Assembly: GCA_030760725.1 (NCBI GenBank)
Contig: JASWHV010000013.1
Location: 35,002,699-35,066,698, forward strand
Source of the DNA: Neostapfia colusana
Taxonomy: Eukaryota; Streptophyta; Magnoliopsida; Poales; Poaceae
Length of the DNA: 64,000 nt
Direction: 5' to 3'
Part shown: positions 47,626 through 60,059 of the stretch, one piece after another
Numbering within the stretch: the stretch's first letter is position 1
How the letters are laid out: the number at the start of each line of letters is the position of its first letter
Position numbers and translations under genes: made by a program
Notes under the pieces: model-generated
The model's database searches: none
What the model was told of the DNA's origin: nothing
Seen by the model: the letters and a program-made list of their open reading frames with translations, nothing else

Positions 47626-47636
47626 GGGGGGAGGGA
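47622..47636 (+). promoter_or_regulatory. Element D polypurine tract
   Basis: AAGGGGGGAGGGA precedes the 3' LTR start TGTAAAAGCCC at 47637. Confidence 0.87.
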
Positions 47637-50600
47637 TGTAAAAGCCCAAGAAAAGGGACTTGCAAAAACTTTTTATCACCCCACAACACCACAGTTTTGT
47701 TGTGGATAGATTTTGAAAAAGTGTGAAGAGCAAGTAACCTCCATCAAAAGAGTGGTTAGAGGGGAAAGCCTACACTTTCACAAAGTGGGAATTTTACACA
47801 TGACACATGGGAGGGTGATTCAAAACTGTTGCATTCAAACTCATGGTTGCAGCATCTAAAACAAGGATCAAAGTGCATAATTGGATTCCTCAGGTCCAAA
47901 TTAGTGGGGAGGCAGAGTTTCAATAATTTTTGAAAAGGTTTGCTACCCATTTTTCCAAAAAGGATCCAAATATGCCAAGAATTCAAATATACATTTGAAT
48001 TTGGGGGAAATGTGCTCAACCATACAAATGTAGGTCAGTTTAAAACTCCAAACATTTGAATTCATCCCTGGCCAAGTTTTGGAGATCTTTTGAGGGGTGG
48101 GGGAGCACTGACAAGTGGGTCCCACATGTCATTGAGGAGGTTAAAATTGCACAAAAGTCAACAGCCTTAGTGGCTAAGTGTTGCACTCGGAACAGAACCG
48201 AGGCTCCACCATGACACACCGAGAAACACCGGGCGCCACCTCCTGCTCTCCCCTCGCGCGCTGGCAAGCTCCTCGTGGGGGCGCAGTAACTCCCAGCCGT
48301 GCCCCAGCTCGCCACATCCACGAGCCGACCCCCAGCCACCGCCCTCTCGCACGACAGAGCGCCGAGGAGCCGCCGCTGTGATCCATTCACTCGGGAGCGA
48401 TCGTCTCTCACGTACCAACGTCGGCAACTTAGCAAACCAGCACCCCCAGACCTCCCACGCCCTCCCCGCATCACTTCCGGTCGAGTTGAGCCACCACAAA
48501 CTGAGCAAACGACGTTTTTCACGGCAGCCGGGAAGAACCGAGCAAAGGTGCTCCCGTGGGCAGCTCGGCAGAGGACTTGTCACGGCCAAGAAGGAGGGGT
48601 TTTGGACGCGCCTAGGCTCCACGCTGCTCTACCCCAAAGCCTAGAACCAGTGACCGATCATTGCCGGCGAATTTCGCAAAACATCTCCAGCCGGTGCAGA
48701 ACTACCCTCGGGTAAGAAACCCACAAATTCCCGACATATGCTTGCTTAGAGTTTATCAAACTGCACTCACAGGAGCTAGAGTTTGCTTTACAACCCTAGT
48801 TTAATTTCGGCTGTAGCCGGCGTATTTCCCGGTTTTCCAACCACGGTTATGGCGGGAAGGGTCGGGCTCACGGTGACGGCTAGATTAGAGCTCTTCCCGA
48901 ACCCTGGCATGGCCTTGTCGACCTTCTCTGAGATCCCCCGGTGCTATAGAGCCCTTCCACCGAGGTTTTGGCGGGCTGAGTTGGCCGGGTGGCATAACCG
49001 AAGGGAGTCCGAGCCGCTGCACCGTCGCCGGCTAGGTTAGGGCCACCGCCGACCGGAGCAGTCGGTGCCATCGTGTTCAGCGCACGAAAGTAGGCCCAGG
49101 CGGCAAGTTTCCAGCCGAGAGGCGGTCGGAAAGCCATGTCCGGCGAGCTTCAGAGGTGTGCCGGCGAGGGGGCGGCGCGGGAAAAAGCGCGGGCGCGAGG
49201 AAGAAGACGAGCCGGCGGGGCCCGCTCGTCAGTCCCTCGTTGCACAGCGTGGGGATTTTCTGTTGCACCGGATCAGCTGTGACCACGCGGAGAACAGTCC
49301 TGTGGCCCCGTGTGGCGCAGCCGAGGTGGTGACACGTGGGGGCCGGGCCCGATGTCAGGAATTTGAACTTTTCCCCGGTTAATTCAAATTCCAGAATTTC
49401 CCCAAACTTTAGAACCCCATAACTTTTGCTAGGAGGCTCCAAATTTAGTGATTCAAATTGGGTAAGATTCATCTTGCATTGATCTATCCAAATATGCAAC
49501 TCAATTTGTATGAAACCTGTTATTTAATTCTGGAAAATTCTTTAAAGCTTTTCAGCAAAAGAATTTTAGAGGGAGTTTGGTTCATCCAAAAATCCCCAAA
49601 TTTTGCCAGAATGTTCTTTAGGACATTAGTGAACCCCTGTAAAGGTTTCAGACCATTTGGAGTTTATTTGGTCATAGCAATTAAAATTTGAAGGTGCTGT
49701 GTTCATTTGAATACAGAAACATTTTCAGAGAATTTCCAAAACTTGGAAATTCAGTTCTGGGCAAATCTTAGCTCCAAAAATGCTAGGAAAATTCATGCAA
49801 ACTCTATGAGCTATAATTGAAATTGTCATTCACTAAGTTGGGCATGAACAGGGTTGTTACCTCAGAATTAATTCTTCTTTGCTTAATTCCTAAGAGAATT
49901 ATTCTGAGCAAACCATTCCAGGAAATGTGCTAATAATTGGTCCAGAGGGTTTTCTTGTGACAAGGAACTCACACAAAAATTCTCAGCTCCATTGGAGCTC
50001 TGGATCACCCCTATCCTATTTAAACCACTTGAGGGGATTAATATGGAAAAGGGGGGAAACCACTTAGCACTTAACCATGTGCTTAGGTCTAAGCCCAAAC
50101 CACTAAACCCCAGTTCCATTTTAAATTCTTAAACAGAGTTCCAGTTGTTAGAGGCTGGTTATTAGAACTAATAGCAAAAGCATTACAATAAACTCATATG
50201 CATATTCATTAACATGTAGTATTGTATTAAACGTGTAGTCACTGAAGAAGAGACTCCGGAAGTGCTGGACTTCCTCCTTCTGGAAGAAGAGCTAACTGCT
50301 GACCAGCAGCAACAAGGCAAGCCCCGGTTTGCATTAATCTCTATTATAAAGTTTTGCTTTGTTCACATGTCTAGTATGAAGTATAAATATGCATTAGGTG
50401 TAGGATGGATGGAACCCCACTTGCATGACCAGAATTTTTCCATAAGAGTGAGGGTAGGGTCTAAGGCCTCGAGTAGAAAGGCTATGCTTAAAGATTCATA
50501 GGACTTCGGTACAAGTCGAGTAGTTGGAATCTACTCGCGAGTTAGGCTTGGGACACACGGGATTGGTTCGAGTGATGTGAGATCACTTTAGTAATGAAAA

Positions 50601-51700
50601 TGAGACTAGGCAGGGGCTAGGGCACAGCAAGAGGAAGTCTTGTGTGCACAGCCCTGCCCGTGTCGATTGAGGACCGATCCGTGTGCGGCCCTGCTGAACA
50701 AGTATTGAACGTACCGAAGGCATATCAGATATATGGGCCTCGATAAACCGATGTAGCCTAAACCTCCGGGCGTCGAGGCATAACGCACCGATTTATAGGT
50801 GTGGGCTGAGGGCAGCATAGTGGAAATCTGCCAACGGGCATAGAGATATGCTCCGTGTGAGGAACCTCCTGCTCGTTTCGGTGTGACCGGTTTGACGTTT
50901 GGGCTGTTGGGTGAAAGGTTGTTCCGTACGACATCGAGTGAGCGTGCTGTGCAGCTCCACGGGTGGGTGTACGTGACGTGCTCTTTTGGTTTCCCTGCAG
51001 GTGTAGATCGAGTCGATTCGTCGTCCCTCACGGTGACGAGTACCGCTTGTTCACTGCGTCGTAACGTAGACTAATGGATGAAATGTTATGATTCAATATT
51101 GCTGTTATGATATAATTGTATTGCTACATGTGTGCCACCAAATACTGCTTACCAAATTTCAGCTTCATGAACTGTTAACTTGTTGCTAAAAGATGAATTA
51201 AGGATGAACTTGTAGGCATGTCCATTTGCTGCAACATTGCTATCCTATGTCATTGTACACCTCATGTAGAGTCTCATTCTTAGGTGAGTCCGTTAAGCCT
51301 TGCTGAGCCTTCGTGCTCACGGTTGCTGCTTAAGTGTTTTTCAGGTGAGGAGCCACCCACGGACTCGGAGTACGAGTCCTCCGGCGAGGGTTACCCTCCG
51401 TCGGGGACCACGTCTGAGTGGGAGCCGTACACGCCGCGCTGAGCTGAGACATGCAGCTCGTTTGGGTTGCCTTAGGGCTGGGCAACCGACTTTTGCTAGA
51501 TAGGCGGGCGTGAGTTGTACAAAAGAAACTTCCGCTGTTTAATAAAAGACCTTAGTTTGTAACTGAGAAGTGTACTACTTTGTACATTCAGTTTGTTTTC
51601 CCATGTAATATAACGTGTTCTTATGACGTGTGCTGTCGGGTGTCGCATCGTGCGGCACCACCCTCTGGGATCCTGGATGAGCGGACACCGGTCCGCCACA
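47637..51700 (+). repeat. Element D 3' LTR
   Basis: It pairs with 37167-41245, with scattered substitutions and small indels (for example about 15 bases missing near 48780). It ends GGTCCGCCACA and is followed by CACAG. Confidence 0.92.
50239..51442 (+). CDS. Putative two-exon acidic protein in element D 3' LTR
   Basis: Candidate exon 1 50239-50316 and exon 2 51345-51442, with the same splice signals and phase as the 5' LTR copy. The frame is intact with a few residue changes. AATAAA at 51541-51546 follows the stop. Confidence 0.45.
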
Positions 51701-51705
51701 CACAG
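51701..51705 (+). repeat. Target-site duplication, right of element D
   Basis: CACAG matches 36409-36413 on the far side of Cassandra. Confidence 0.8.
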
Positions 51706-54700
51706 CTCATTTGGTGGATAGCTCATGAACACTTGTGAAGAGCAAGTAAACACGATCAAGAGGGTGATTAGAGGGGAAGTCCTAACTTCAAAAAAATAGG
51801 AGTCATACACATAAAGATGAGAGGTTGATCTCACCCCTAGACCTTAAATATTCTTGGGAAGGCTCAGGCCAAGTTGCATGCAAATCCAAGACTTTTTGAG
51901 GCACTTTTGGAGACATCTGAAAAAGGAGCCAATTTGAATGCAAATTCAAATTGCAGCCACTTTCATCACTTGAATTCAAAAGTTAACTCCATATTCAAAC
52001 TCAGCACATTTTTCTGAGTTAGTCCACCAATTGTCATCCTCATTGGAGTTCATCTTGTCGGGAGCTAAATTTGCACTAATTCAAAACTGAATTTGAATTT
52101 CAAATTCAAATGGCAGAAAATTTAACCAAACCAATTTCAAAGTGAGGAAATCAAATTCAAACCATGACTTTGAGGCTAAGTCTCTCATTCAATTGTGAGT
52201 AGCTGAGATATTTTCAGTGAAAACAAAAATTGAAGAAAGGAGGAGAGGATTAGAGGGGAGGGTGACCCACTGGTCAGTAGGCTTGAGGCTGAAGTCTACT
52301 CGGCTGCGCTCGGACAACAGCGCGCCAGCTTCTGACGCCGGCGCCCGACCGCCTCAGCACCAGGCCAGCTCCTGCTTGGGGGGGAAAGATCAGTGACCGA
52401 AGGAATAAAACATGTAGCCCTGCCGTGCCCTGTTTCTTCACTCATGCGGTTCACCTTCGCCCCACACAACCGAAGCAAAATCGCTCCGAGCTCGCCTCTC
52501 CCTGCTCACCGACGTCCGGGCGACACAGGGCTCGTCGTGCCCGATGATCAACACAAGAATCCACCGCCTTAAGATGCTTGTCATGCTAGTACAAACCGCT
52601 CGTTGTTTCATGCGTTGTCGTGGGAGAATTTCCCGGGGAGGTTTCGGTGTTATTAGGACCGAGCCGCTCCAAAATCTAAAATTCACGGGGATTATCTCAC
52701 CACCACGTATGCCGGGCTATACACGTGTTCTACACCTTCCCATGGCCATCCAGGATCAAAAAGTACCAAAAACCATCGAGTATAGGCTCTGGTTGTCGAG
52801 TTTTTCAAGTCACCACCGATATAGGGCCTAGGTCGCCGGTGAACACCTAGTTCCGGCCGTTTTCACGGTGAGCTAGCACCATGTCCGTGCTCAGCAGTTC
52901 ACCACGGAGCTGTAGGGCCAAGAATTACTCGATATGAGCCTCGGTAGGGACCAGGCGACGTCGCCGGAGTTGATCCGTAGCGGCGGCTCGTCGCCGATGG
53001 GTTTCCGGCCGCCTTGAGACCTGGCTGACCCCGGGGATGAGTTCCTCGGGTCCAAAAAGGTAGAGGCAGCGAGTTGTGGCCCTAGAGGAGATGGGGAAAG
53101 ACCTTCCAGCCGACCTCGCCGGAGATCGCCGCCGCTGAGCTCTGGCGCGCGCGAGGAAGAAGAAGGTGTGGGGTGGGGCCCGCACGCAGAGTTTAAACAT
53201 TTCTGGGATTTTCCAGTTTTGGTTTAAACTTCAACTAGCTATAACTTTTGCTAGAAAGATCGAAATTTAGTGAATTAAAATTTTCTGAATTCAGCTTTTT
53301 GAGTACTTTCAGAAAAACAAATTTCAGCTCATGCAACTTATTAGTTTTCCAGAATTAATTCCCTAAATTTTAAACTGTTGGGAATTTTATCTGGAGAATT
53401 CCTTTGTGAAAAATTCTGAAATTTGTCTGGGATGTTCATTTGGAAATCCTGAGTCACAGGAAAATTTTCAGACCCATCCAAGTTTATTTAGTCCCCCTAA
53501 TGGTGTGATTAAATGAACTGCCCTGAGAAAATAGAAAAATGTACAGAAACATTTTTCAGATTTTCTCAAATCTTGTTTAGGGCATAACTTCATCTAGGAT
53601 GCTTCAAATAACACGAAACCAATTCCATTAGAACCATATCAAATGCTAGTTTCCAGAAAGTAATGGTTGGAGCCATGAAAGTCTCTGGAAATCTTTAGGG
53701 GCTCTAGTAATGACCAATTGGGTTTTTATTTTTACAGAGCTCAAAAGAACTTTGTTTCAAATGAAACTTGGTCAAGTATCTTTTTAGGATCCTACCAAGC
53801 CACCATAATAATTTCAGAGCCAAGGGGGAGGGCTAACTAAAGTTATGGTCTTTACATAGTCAATTGGACACATTGCTTTTAAATTGACATATAGTATATT
53901 GCTTACATGTAGTCGCTGAAGGCGAAGAAACTCCGGAAGTGCTGGACTTTCTTCTTCTGGACGAAGCACTAACCACTGACCAGCAGCAACAAGGCAATTC
54001 TCGGTTTGTATTAACCAATTTTACAAAGTCTTGCTTTATGTATACTTAGTATGAGGTATGTATGTGCATTAGGTGTAGGATGGATGAAACCCAAGTGCAT
54101 AGCCAGATTATTTCCACAAGAGTGAGGGTAGTGTATAAGTCCTCGAGTAGTATACACTGTGCTTAATGTTCATAGAAATTCGGTACAAGTCGAGTAGTTG
54201 GAATCTACTCGTGAGTTTAGGATTCGGGACACACGGGATTGGTTTGAGTGATGTGAGATCATTTTAGAAAGAAAATGAGACTAGGCTGGGCTAGGGTGCA
54301 GCAAGAGGAAGTCTTTTGGGCGCAGCCCTGTCCGTGTGAATTGAGGACCGATCCGTGTGCGGCCCACGCTGATTAAGTGTGAACGTACCGAAGGCATATC
54401 GGATATATGGGCCTCGATAAACCGATGTAACCTATACCTCCCGGCGTCGAGGCATAACACACCGATTTATAGGTGTAGGTTGAGGGCGGCAAGGTGAAAA
54501 TCCGCTAATGGGCATAGAGAGATGCTCCGTGTAGGGAACCTCCAGTCTGTTTGGGTGCGACCGGTTCGATGTTTCAGCTGTTTGGTGAAAGGTTGTCCCG
54601 TATGACATCGAGTGAGCATGCTGTGCAGCTCCACGGGTGGGCGTACGTGATGTTCTCTTCGGGTATCCCTGCAGGTGTCTATCGAGTCGATTCACCATCC

Positions 54701-55376
54701 CTCACGGTGATGAGTACCACTTGGTCACATAGTCGTGACGTAGGTTAATATATGAAATGATATGATTAAATATTGCTGTTATGATGAAATTGTATTGATA
54801 CATGTGTGCCACCAAATATTGCTCACTAAATTTCAGATTTCAGGAACTGTTATCTTGTGGCTAAAAAATTAATTAAGGATGAACCGGTAGGCGTGTCCTT
54901 TGCTGCAATTTGCCCTCCTATGTTTGTATAACCTGCATGTAGAATTTCATGTGTAGGTGAGTCGGTTAAGTCTTGTTGAGCCATCGTGCTCATGGTTGCT
55001 GCTATGAGTGTTTTTCAGGTGAGGGCTACCCCACAACCTCGGGTTACGAGTCCACCGGCGAGGGCTACCCTCCATCGGGTACCACGGCTGAGTGGGAGCC
55101 GTATACACCGCGCTGAGCTGAGGAGTGCAGCTAGTGTGGGTTGTCCATAGGGCTGGGCAACCGACTTTTGCTAGATAGATGGGCATGAGTTGAATAAACT
55201 TAGCTTCCACTGTTGTAACTTCCATAATTAGTTTGTAACTGAAGTCTTGTACCACTTTGTACAAATTCAGATGTTTTCTATGTAATACAATGTTGTTCTT
55301 ATGAGGTGTGGTCGGGTGTCGCATCGTGCAGCACCACCCTCTGAGATCCTGGGAGAGCGGATTCCGGTCCGCCACA
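51706..55376 (+). repeat. F LTR, second segment
   Basis: It continues 36354-36413, total about 3.73 kb, ending GGTCCGCCACA. It has a GC-rich block (52260-53190), CATAACTT-like modules near 53240 and 53580, a near-palindrome at about 54189-54209 and an exon-like pair. Its right end abuts the middle of another LTR. Confidence 0.85.
53913..55116 (+). CDS. Putative two-exon acidic protein in F LTR
   Basis: Candidate exon 1 53913-53993 (after ACATGTAG, before AAG|GCAATT, a weaker donor) and exon 2 55019-55116 (after TTTTTCAG, ending TGA). Compared with D, exon 1 has one extra codon, so length change is in a multiple of three. It keeps ETPEVLDF, the DQQQQ run and the EWEPYTPR end. Confidence 0.45.
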
Positions 55377-55554
55377 TGTGTTGTGTCAGCCGGGTGTTTT
55401 TTATTCGAATCACCATCGCTCGCAGTAGTGAGCATACTTGTACACTGAGTGGTGACGTAGTGAAAGTTAATATGCTTCGTCAGTAATTCTCATATTGGAG
55501 ATGAGGGATGATCAACACCTTCACTAAACTTACTTTCTATCTTGGCCTAGTGGC

Positions 55555-55595
55555 GTCGAGACAAAGCGTTTCTTGTTTGATTGTGGAGTCTCGAC
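55555..55595 (+). other. Covarying stem-loop, first copy in element E LTR
   Basis: GTCGAGAC and GTCTCGAC pair perfectly over 8 bp around the loop AAAGCGTTTCTTGTTTGATT. Confidence 0.7.
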
Positions 55596-55663
55596 ATTGA
55601 TGGGGCAAGGTATGTATGGGTCTAGGGTAGCTCACTAAATTTACATTCTCCTCGGGCAAGTGG

Positions 55664-55706
55664 CATCGAGAAGAAGAGTTTCTTGTTTGATTGTGGAGTC
55701 TCGATG
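55664..55706 (+). other. Covarying stem-loop, second copy in element E LTR
   Basis: CATCGAGA and TCTCGATG pair perfectly. Compared with the first copy the stem has changed on both sides while the loop is the same. Confidence 0.7.
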
Positions 55707-56252
55707 TAAATTGTGCGAGGGTTATAAAAGTTGAAAAAAAAACTTGAAGTAAGGACTCTCCATTTGCTCAAGTTCATCGTTTATGCAAATCCTCTATTTT
55801 GCCCTCTATTTCCAGCATTTAGAGTTTCATGTGTAGGACTTTGGTTAAATCTTGCTGAGCATAAGCTCACGGTTTGTTGATCTATTGTTTTGCAGGTAAC
55901 ATTGCATAAGGCAACGTTAGGGAGGATGGGAGATCCAAGCGGGGCAGCATCAATGAGGGGTGTGAGTCTCTCTTGGAACCCTGCACGCCGCCGGGTTTTG
56001 ATGTGGTGCTAGTGTGAAGCATCCGCGGGCAGGATGGCTTCATTTTGCTTAGCGTAGGCTATAGTTCGTGAGTGTATTCTTATCTTGTGCTGCAGTGTAC
56101 ACTTGTACATTATTTGTAAAATATGACAATGATATGTATTAAAGACATATATTGTTGTGTATGTGTGTTTTCTGTGATGTGCTGTTGGGTGCCGCATCGC
56201 ACGGCACCACCCAATGCGATTCCTGGACTGTCGGGGCGGGGTCCCCATAGGT

Positions 56253-56265
56253 GTGGTATCAAAGC
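56253..56265 (+). promoter_or_regulatory. Element E primer-binding site
   Basis: TGGTATCAAAGCC differs at one base from the complement of the initiator tRNA-Met 3' end. Confidence 0.88.
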
Positions 56266-58357
56266 CACATTGGGAATAGCTCACCTGAAAAGACACGTAT
56301 TTTCAAAAACTTCGAGTCTACGAGTGAGGAATCGGTACTAGGCCCACATAAGGTCTATTAGTAGCATAAGTGATGTATGGTGGCATACTAACATACTTGT
56401 TATGCTATTCTGTAACGACGCACCGCCGACCAGGTGAGAGGTAAGGTAGGCCACCGAAAGCGGATCAATTTCGGTTAACTCCCCTGACGAGGAACGTGAT
56501 TCAGTGTATAGGTCTCACGGCTTGGTGTGAGACGTCAACATGAGACTCTTGAACTCTTCATGTTCTTGAGCTCATATGAAATGCTTATCCCTGGCGTGCG
56601 TTAGAGAATAAAGTGGAAACCCCATCGTGTAGTCGGTAACACGATAGTGTATTCTTCTGGAAACAGCCTAGGAGGACATACGCAGCGCTTGCCATTAGCG
56701 TGCCCTGCAGGGCAGTAGGTGGTATCCGTTGGGTTAATAAAATTCCTAACCATGGGGACCCATTAGCGCTCTACTCGTGTTCCCCGTCGTGTGGTGTGAA
56801 AACGTGACCATGTACCTTGAGACGTGGCTTGACTCAAGGATGGCCCGTATGGAAATGATACGGGGCGTATGTATTTATTATGATATGGATCTGCCTGAAA
56901 TGACAACCCTATGTGTGCATCATCATTGAGAGGTTTTCTGCAGGTACACTAACCACGTATCCGTGTTATGAGTAGAACACGTTTGCAAGTGAACGATTCT
57001 AGTGCCACTAATAGAACGTATATGCCGGATGTAATCCGGTTAAGATTTTTTCTAGTTTGTGAGGAACGTAGTAGTGCCATTGTCATGAAGATTGCATCAA
57101 GACCTCGCTCACATCCTAAATTTGAAGATTCAGTAGAATTTGCATGAAGATAGTTCAAGGTAATTGCTTAAAATCATTTAGGAACCCACTCAAGAATATG
57201 TGAGGGAAGAGAGACCCAAAAACAGAGTCCCCCTGTTTTGGCAATGTCTCTGCTGAAACTTATACAGGGTGTTACTCATTGTATAAAAGACCAATGGTAG
57301 TGTGTGATACATTTTTGGAAAGGTGTAGAAGTCCTCTAAAACTTTTCTATAAACCTCCAGGACAGAAACAAAATTAAAATTGGTCAAAAACCTTAGAAAC
57401 CAAAAACTGCTACAAATGGGTAGAACCAAAACAGAGTCTCTGTAATTCAACCATAACTCTCGGTGCAAAAACCTCTAAGGGTATTGTGATACATTCCTGG
57501 AAATCGCATGAGATATGATACAACTTTGTAATTCAATGTTTTGCCAAAACTGGAGAAGAATTAACAGGAATTGTGGATTGAAACTAGGTACCTCTGGGGA
57601 GGTGCTGTCAAAATCCTGCCAGAAATTCCGTTAACTTTGAACCATCATATCTTTTGATCCAGGAATGCAAAGAGGTCATATAAATACATTTTTGAAAAGC
57701 ATGGGAAGTTCTTTACAAGGTTCCTGTTCAACCTCAGGGCAGAATCCTCCTGTAACAAGGTGAAATTCGCAGTACAAGTGAAACTGTCCAGAGTATCCAA
57801 AGGCTGTGTGTAGTTTCTGTACTGATTGGAGTTTTGCTTATAACTTCCTGTATAAGGATTGTAAAATGTGAAATCCTACAATTCTGGAAAGCTTACGAAT
57901 CGTGCTCCAACTTTGTAATTATAAGTTTGGTCCATATACGTTTGTAACTGTATGGAAAGGTTGACTCAAAGTGAGCACGTACAAGGGAGGTGCTGCTGAA
58001 ATTCCTCCAGAATTTTATGTCAAACTTGGAAGCTCATAACTTCTGATATAGAGCTTAGTTAGAAGCAAATAACTATTTTCTAGAAAGGTACTGAGGTTGT
58101 CTACAACTTTGGTATGTAACCCAAGCCATGAAACTGTTGTTTGGACAACAGAAATCTGGTTTGTTTGAGGACCGGTCAATCTGAGACTGAGTGACCATAA
58201 CTGTGACTATTCCAGTTATTCTTTAAATTGTTGCTGTTAGTTGAATCAGTTTGCGCATAAATCATTTTGCTTACATGTTAATACTTCATTATCTGTGTTT
58301 CACTACTTTGTTCATGGAATAAATCAAGTGATAGTGTTAATCTAATAATGAACTCGC
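56266..58357 (+). other. Element E leader with hairpins and five modules
   Basis: Perfect hairpins: ACCGAAA/TTTCGGT (56453-56475), CCTTGAG/CTCAAGG (56815-56839) and CCCGTAT/ATACGGG (56844-56864). From about 57240 to 58140 there are about five degenerate CATAACTT/GGAAAG/ACAACTTTG modules, against three in A, B, C and D. No ORF is supported. Confidence 0.72.
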
Positions 58358-59087
58358 ATGGTGGGCAAATCAACTCGCCTCCCTACCAGCTGGACATCAG
58401 TTCACATGGACGGAATTCTGGAAGGCACTTCTTGCTTATCATGTTCCTTCTGGAATAATTCAACGGAAACTCGAGAAGTTTCTAGTCTTAAAACAAGGAG
58501 GGGGATGCATACGCACATTCGCAGGTGTTCAACAAACTGGCACAGTATGCGCCTGAATATTGAACACTGAGGTACGAAAATGCGAATGGTTCTTTCGCAG
58601 CCTCAATCCCATGTTGAAGGAAAGGCTGGTCTTAGCAGATAGAAATAAATTCAACAAGTTGATGAGTGCTGCCATCATGTTTGAAGATGCTCAGCGAGAA
58701 GTGCAAGCTGAGAAAAGAAAGAACGGAACACCACCGGATAGTAGCAATATTGCTCCTCAGAAATACCGGGTGGTAGACAGTACCTTGAACTGTCAGATGA
58801 TGCAGCCGGCTAGACGACTACAACAATATTCGAGTCATTCATCTCAATGTTCTGAATCCGGACAGCTGTAACACCGGCATATGCAGCCGCAATATTCTGT
58901 TCCTCAAGCGTTCGTGCCACAACAGAATGCACCCAGTGTCCGTACTCAGAGTAACATAGAACCGGCTGAGAAACCGTGCTTCATGTGCGGTTATTTGGGT
59001 CACATCAGAATGAGGTGTCCAGAAAGGATACGGCACAGGGGAAATACACCAGAGCAGGGTATAAATCAATCCCGTGTTCAGCTCTAA
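58358..59087 (+). pseudogene. gag: Element E gag (5' deleted, frameshifted)
   Basis: The first ~400 bases of gag are missing: the leader joins directly to the core at WWANQLASLPAGH. A one-base insertion in a G-run near 58503 shifts the frame, TGA occurs near 58560, and a further shift leads to the frame continuing from 58560. That frame has TAA at 58869-58871, then the zinc knuckle CFMCGYLGHIRMRC, and TAA at 59085-59087. No start codon remains. Confidence 0.85.
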
Positions 59088-59830
59088 GGAACAGCAGCAA
59101 AGTCCGGGTTCATCTATCATACAGCTCTAGAGGATGTGCCGGAAGGTGCACCTGTGCTAGCGGGAACATTCACACTCAATGAACTACCCATAGTGATTTT
59201 ATTCGACTCTGGAGCCACACAATATTTCATCAGCAGATTAATTGTGTGCAAAGCTGAGCTCTCTACCACTACACCAAAGGATCACTACCTTATCAGCTCA
59301 CCCGGTGGAAACATAGCTGCTAATGAAGTAGTGGTCAAAGCACCCCTGTGCTTAGGTGGGAACTGTACCCCACAACCCTCATTGTGTTAGAAGGGCAGAA
59401 GATCGATGTAATACTAGGAGTGGCGTGGATGAACTACCACGGGGCTGTTCTTGACATCGGTCCATGGATTGTTCAATTGGACTCTCCGTTCTACGGTCTT
59501 CAAACACTCATACTTGAAGACGTGGATTCTAAAAATACAGTTGTGTACCACAGTGTGACCATGAAACTGGAGGATATTCCAGTGGTCCATGAGTACCCAG
59601 ATGTGTTTCCCGACGATCTTCTAGGGATGCCGTCAGAAAGAGATGTGGTATTCAAGATCGAGTTAGCATCGGAAACCACACCGATATCTCCGAGGCTGTA
59701 CAAAATGTCTCTGAAAGAATTAGCTGAACTGAAAGAGCAGCTAAAGGACTTAATGGACAAAGGGTTCATCAGGCCAAGCTCATCACCATGGGGCTGTTCA
59801 GCCCTCTTTGTGAAGAAAAAGGATGAATCG
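59088..59830 (+). pseudogene. pol: Element E pol, truncated in RT by element G
   Basis: Protease with DSG near 59210, a one-base frameshift near 59363, then the frame runs to the RT N-terminus (GFIRPSSSPWGCSALFVKKK) where the minus-strand LTR of element G cuts it at 59831. The rest of pol must lie to the right of the window if G inserted cleanly. Confidence 0.88.
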
Positions 59831-60059
59831 TGCGAGGGCCACATGGCCTTGTCGAGCTAGGATCACGCTGAGGGGTGCTGCGTTTCACAGCACCGGATAA
59901 CACACGTCAAAGATACAAAGCGGAAGCAAAGTTTTATTACATAAATCAGTTAATGAACATTTTTACAACAAAATAAGATCAGTCTACACTCACGAGCGTA
60001 GACTACGCATCGAGTTCACGTTCAGCCCATGAACGTGTCCCCGCTAGCACGTAGACACA

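Larger units (their letters stand above)
37167..51700 (+). mobile_element. Element D: complete LTR retrotransposon
   Basis: Paired LTRs of 4,079 and 4,064 bases flank PBS, leader, gag-pol and PPT. It is nested in the F LTR. Its own left edge lacks a target duplication; the CACAG duplication is shared with the adjacent Cassandra. Coding is damaged by one gag stop, one pol stop, a one-base frameshift and a deletion of about 40 bases. Confidence 0.94.
55377..56249 (+). repeat. Element E 5' LTR remnant (3' quarter only)
   Basis: The sequence aligns with the last ~900 bases of LTR1 and LTR2, starting mid-LTR at the F LTR end. A unit of about 110 bases carrying the conserved stem-loop is duplicated (about 55524-55607 and 55633-55720). 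The second exon-like region after TTTTGCAG (near 55896) is degenerate. The LTR end reads CCCCATA, where CA is expected. Confidence 0.8.
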
